From the NCBI RefSeq assembly GCF_002929275.1, contig NZ_PJIK01000003.1, positions 62,001 through 126,000 on the forward strand: 64,000 bases of DNA. The letters run 5' to 3'. The notes beneath the pieces are model-generated. The model was given only the letters and a program-made list of their open reading frames with translations. It had not been told where the DNA came from and did no database searches. How positions within the stretch are numbered: position 1 is the stretch's first letter; every line of letters begins with the position of its first letter. Position numbers and translations under genes: made by a program. This document shows, piece by piece, positions 61,986-64,000 of this stretch. The DNA comes from Arthrobacter sp. ZGTC131 (lineage in GTDB: Bacteria; Actinomycetota; Actinomycetes; Actinomycetales; Micrococcaceae).

Positions 61986-62465
61986 ATGAGCCCCAACCTG
62001 ACCAACAAGCTCCAGCCTGGAACCCAGGCGCCGGACTTCACCCTGCGGGACGCCGAAGGCAAGCAGACCTCGCTGGCCGACTACCGCGGCAAGAACGTCA
62101 TTGTGTACTTCTACCCCGAGGCCGCCACCCCCGGCTGCACCACCGAGGCCTGCGATTTCCGCGACAACCTGTCCACCTTCCAGGGCTCCGGCTACGAGGT
62201 GCTGGGCGTTTCCCCCGATGCCCCGGAGAAGCTGGCACACTTCACCGGCGACTTCGCACTGACCTTCCCGCTGCTCGCCGACGAGGACCACGCCGTGGCG
62301 CTGGCCTACGGCGCCTGGGGTGAGAAGCTCGTTGACGGCGAGGTCCGCGAGGGCATCGTCCGCTCCACCGTGGTGCTGGACCCCGAGGGCAAGGTCCGCC
62401 TGGCCCGGTACCAGGTCAAGGCCCAGGGCCACGTCCAGGCGCTGAAGGAAGAGCTCGGCGTCTAA
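61986..62465 (+). CDS. bcp: Thioredoxin-dependent peroxiredoxin, Bcp/PrxQ type
   Basis: A 159-residue peroxiredoxin reducing hydrogen peroxide and organic hydroperoxides. GTQAPDFTLRDAEGKQTSLA opens the fold. NVIVYFYPEAATPGCTTEAC carries the peroxidatic Cys (PGCT) and, five residues later, the resolving Cys of the PrxQ helix (CTTEAC). VLGVSPDAPEKLAHF and VRSTVVLDPEGKVRLARYQV complete it. The usual PKD/PKAST segment is here PEAATPGC. Monocistronic, with a repeat-rich terminator after it. Confidence 0.95.
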   Translation: MSPNLTNKLQPGTQAPDFTLRDAEGKQTSLADYRGKNVIVYFYPEAATPGCTTEACDFRDNLSTFQGSGYEVLGVSPDAPEKLAHFTGDFALTFPLLADEDHAVALAYGAWGEKLVDGEVREGIVRSTVVLDPEGKVRLARYQVKAQGHVQALKEELGV

Positions 62466-62474
62466 CCCGCTCAC

Positions 62475-62557
62475 ACCTTTCGCAACAAAGACCGGAACGC
62501 TCTGCCAGCTGATGACAGAGCGTTCCGGTCTAAGCGGCAGGAAGTGGGAGAGCGTCC
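62475..62557. repeat. Intergenic repeat element, copy 1, with terminator hairpin
   Basis: Begins CACCTTTCGCAACAAA, contains the hairpin at 62489-62531, and ends GGAAGTGGGAGAGCGTCC (62540-62557). The same head, hairpin core (ACCGG-ACGCTCT) and tail occur again at 63168-63297. The order head, stem, tail suggests one repeated element that doubles as a terminator. Confidence 0.7.
62489..62531 (+). terminator. Terminator of bcp
   Basis: Perfect 16-bp stem AGACCGGAACGCTCTG / CAGAGCGTTCCGGTCT with an 11-nt loop, 23 bp after the bcp stop. Confidence 0.75.
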
Positions 62558-62568
62558 AGCCGGTGAAG

Positions 62569-62815
62569 TCAGGCCTTGTCGGCGGCCAGTTCCGACTGCC
62601 GGACCTGCGCCTGGGAGATGCCGGCCGGCGTGAAGCGGGCGCCGGCGTCGGGGAAGGCCGGAACCTCGATCCGGGCGTGGCTGTGGACTTCGGTGACGGT
62701 GTCCCGGGTGTGCTCCGCGATTTTGGCCATCGTGGTGACCCACATTCCGTCCATGGCCTTGACCCGGCTAATCAGCTGTTCCAGGGCAACCGATTTTGAA
62801 CGGCCGGCGTCGGAA
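62569..62815 (-). pseudogene. 3' remnant of a PuuE-like polysaccharide deacetylase/allantoinase gene
   Basis: About 80 C-terminal residues on the minus strand: GRSKSVALEQLISRVKAMDG, MWVTTMAKIAEHTRDTVTEV, HSHARIEVPAFPDAGARFTP. These match the end of cofactor-independent allantoinase-type deacetylases, just after their HPxxxGRxxR motif. The catalytic N-terminal 200 residues are absent; the sequence switches at about 62815 to plus-strand PucR code. Confidence 0.75.
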
Positions 62816-62824
62816 GCGTCCGGA

Positions 62825-63145
62825 GTGGTGGTCGACGTCGAAGAACTCGCCGTCGAGCGGCTGGCCGCACAGCATCTGGACCAGGGGGCACGGCAGGACT
62901 TCGTGCGCCAGCAGCTGGGCGCCGTGATGGACCACGACGCGCGGCGGAATTCCCAGTTGCTGACAACGCTGGCAACCTGGCTCGACTCCGGCTGCAACAC
63001 GGCGCAGGCCGCGAGGGAATTGCATGTGGAGCGGCATTCGATGCATCACCGGCTGCAGCGGATTTTCGAGTTGTGCGGCGGCGATCCGCGGGGAACGGGC
63101 CGGCTCGCGGCCCTGCATCTGGCCACCCGGCTGGCGGTCCTTTAG
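62825..63145 (+). pseudogene. 3' remnant of a PucR-family regulator gene
   Basis: About 106 C-terminal residues: VEELAVERLAAQHLDQGARQ, MDHDARRNSQLLTTLATWLD, SGCNTAQAARELHVERHSMH, HRLQRIFELCGG. This is the PucR C-terminal HTH (NTAQAARELHVERHSMHHRL), the DNA-binding end of a purine-catabolism regulator. The N-terminal sensor is missing. No start signal was found at the broken end, so it is unlikely to be expressed. Confidence 0.8.
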
Positions 63146-63167
63146 CCCCGGGTGAAAGGGACGCCCT

Positions 63168-63297
63168 CCCACCTTTCGCAACAAAAACCGGGACGCTCTC
63201 TCACTTTCCCTAAGAAAGTGAGAGAGCGTCCCGGTTTAGGCGACAGGAAGTGCGAGAGCGTCCCGGTTTAGGCGACGGGAAGTGAGAGAGCGTCCTG
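63168..63297. repeat. Intergenic repeat element, copy 2, with three 32-bp tandem units
   Basis: Starts CACCTTTCGCAACAAA like copy 1. A perfect 24-bp stem follows (63185-63208 and 63214-63237, 5-nt loop CCTAA). The right arm starts a tandem array with period 32: AGTG at 63217, 63249 and 63281 each begin AGTGNGAGAGCGTCC, joined by GGTTTAGGCGAC. The third unit is cut off after GCGTCCTG. The hairpin can terminate transcription. Confidence 0.75.
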
Positions 63298-63304
63298 AAG
63301 CGAA

Positions 63305-63341
63305 GAATCCCCCGGGCGGTGAACTCCGCACCGGGGGATTC
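63305..63341 (-). terminator. Terminator of the small secreted protein gene
   Basis: GAATCCCCCGG / CCGGGGGATTC, 11-bp stem with a 15-nt loop, 40 bp past the stop of the minus-strand gene. Confidence 0.72.
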
Positions 63342-63380
63342 TTGCTGAGACGGCGGGGGTTTAGCCAGGGCCTGGCAGAG

Positions 63381-63923
63381 CTAGCGGCCGCCTCCGCCGA
63401 TCACTCCTTTTTCGACTGCCTTCGTGACGGCGACGGCTTCAGCCTGGGTCAGCGTGCCGTCCTTGACTGCAGTATCCAGCGTGGTCTTCAGGGCGGCCGC
63501 CCGCTCCGCCTGGGCAGCGGCGCGGATTTCGGTCAGCGCCGCCGTCACCTTGGATTCGTCGACGCCAAGTGCCGTCGCCAGGGACTTGGCCATGGCCGCG
63601 TCCATGGCGGTCCGGTCCGGCTTGGTGCCTTCGGCGGGCGGCGTGGTGAGCTTGTTGGCATCCCGGAACGCCTGGAGCGCCTCAGTCACCTTGGCCTCCT
63701 CGACGCCGAGCTTTGAGGCGAGGTCCGCAGCGATCTGGCCGCGGTCCCCCTTGTGGCCGCCCCGCTTGCCGTCCGCGGGCGCGGTGCTGTCTGCCGACGC
63801 GCTGGCGCTTGCGCTGGGGGTCGGGGTGGTGGCCGCGGAGGCCATTCCGGTGACGCCCAGCCCGGCACCCAGCGCCAAAGCTCCGGCCGCAACGCCGAGC
63901 GTGATTCTCTTCGTTCGTGACAT
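63381..63923 (-). CDS. Small secreted protein with repeated helical motif, unknown function
   Basis: A 180-residue exported protein. Signal peptide (LGVAAGALALGAGLGVTGMA, cleavage near SAATT), then a Ser/Ala/Thr linker and basic GKRGGHKGDRG. Two related helical units follow: ASKLGVEEAKVTEALQAFRD and ATALGVDESKVTAALTEIRA, with DTAVKDGTLTQAEAVAVTKA resembling a third. These LGV-[ED]-E-x-KV units recur in small secreted actinobacterial proteins of unknown role. Only 77 bp upstream are in the window, with no gene seen. Confidence 0.75.
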   Translation of the reverse strand: MSRTKRITLGVAAGALALGAGLGVTGMASAATTPTPSASASASADSTAPADGKRGGHKGDRGQIAADLASKLGVEEAKVTEALQAFRDANKLTTPPAEGTKPDRTAMDAAMAKSLATALGVDESKVTAALTEIRAAAQAERAAALKTTLDTAVKDGTLTQAEAVAVTKAVEKGVIGGGGR

Positions 63924-64000
63924 GCTGTGTCTCCTAGATCCGCCGTGCGAGACGGCTTGTGATTAAGGGCGTCTGGTTCAACCCCCTCACACAAAGATGC

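Noticed and set aside
63214-63297. CRISPR array (32-bp repeats)
   Set aside because: The whole 32-bp unit repeats, with no unique spacers, only three units and no cas genes.

Overview
The window reads as chromosomal DNA of a high-GC Gram-positive soil actinobacterium. The best guess is the Micrococcaceae (Arthrobacter, Pseudarthrobacter or Paenarthrobacter). This rests on strong G/C bias at third codon positions, frequent GTG/TTG starts, apparently leaderless genes, several CUT1 sugar importers without their own ATPase, and the mix of plant-polymer, polyol and allantoin/glyoxylate genes. The genus is an inference; no rRNA or tRNA gene was seen.

Layout. (1) 1-1680: a lone MHS-type MFS transporter behind a promoter with three 13-bp direct repeats. 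(2) 2220-8550: a compact module run by a MerR regulator. It holds an NtaA-like flavin monooxygenase with its flavin reductase, an F420-reductase-like Rossmann protein, a DHA1 and a DHA2 exporter. The same MerR-type palindrome sits before the regulator and before each of the three transcription units, so this looks like one regulon. (3) 9262-19002, minus strand: a translationally coupled operon of a CUT1 sugar importer, two large uncommon glycosidase-like proteins, a lactonase-like alpha/beta hydrolase and an enolase-superfamily dehydratase. It is a candidate pathway for a uronic-acid-containing oligosaccharide. (4) 19100-20720: a scar with an ISL3 transposase remnant and a truncated ABC exporter. 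(5) 20852-29922: a polyol/ketose cluster (Frc/Rbs-like importer, two small kinases, an L-xylulose-reductase-like SDR, a mannitol-dehydrogenase-family enzyme, a LacD-like aldolase) with a divergent LacI regulator and three operators. (6) 30443-40359: a beta-galactan cluster (secreted GH30, GH42, CUT1 importer) with a divergent LacI regulator and two operators. (7) 40508-44292: a heterodimeric ABC exporter with one canonical and one degenerate ATP site. (8) 44404-53880: mixed genes including a lipoprotein, DinB-like protein, DNA polymerase IV, an IS3 remnant, a PhzF protein, a zinc-starvation operon (CobW-like protein plus cysteine-free L36), a thymidylate-kinase-like protein and an SRPBCC protein. 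(9) 54678-61861: the glyoxylate/allantoin operon hyi-glxR-gcl-glycerate kinase-allB plus a winged-helix protein. (10) 61921-63923: a bcp peroxiredoxin, a deletion scar joining the 3' ends of a PuuE-like deacetylase and a PucR regulator, two copies of an intergenic repeat, and a small secreted protein.

How it works together. Clusters 3, 5 and 6 form a carbohydrate-scavenging region, each with its own uptake system. The two CUT1 importers lack an ATPase and probably share one encoded elsewhere. The allantoin/glyoxylate operon takes allantoin-derived glyoxylate to glycerate phosphate; the neighbouring PuuE/PucR debris suggests the purine locus was once larger. The MerR module is the strongest candidate for an undescribed system: inducible chemical defence or catabolism pairing a flavin monooxygenase with two drug-type exporters.
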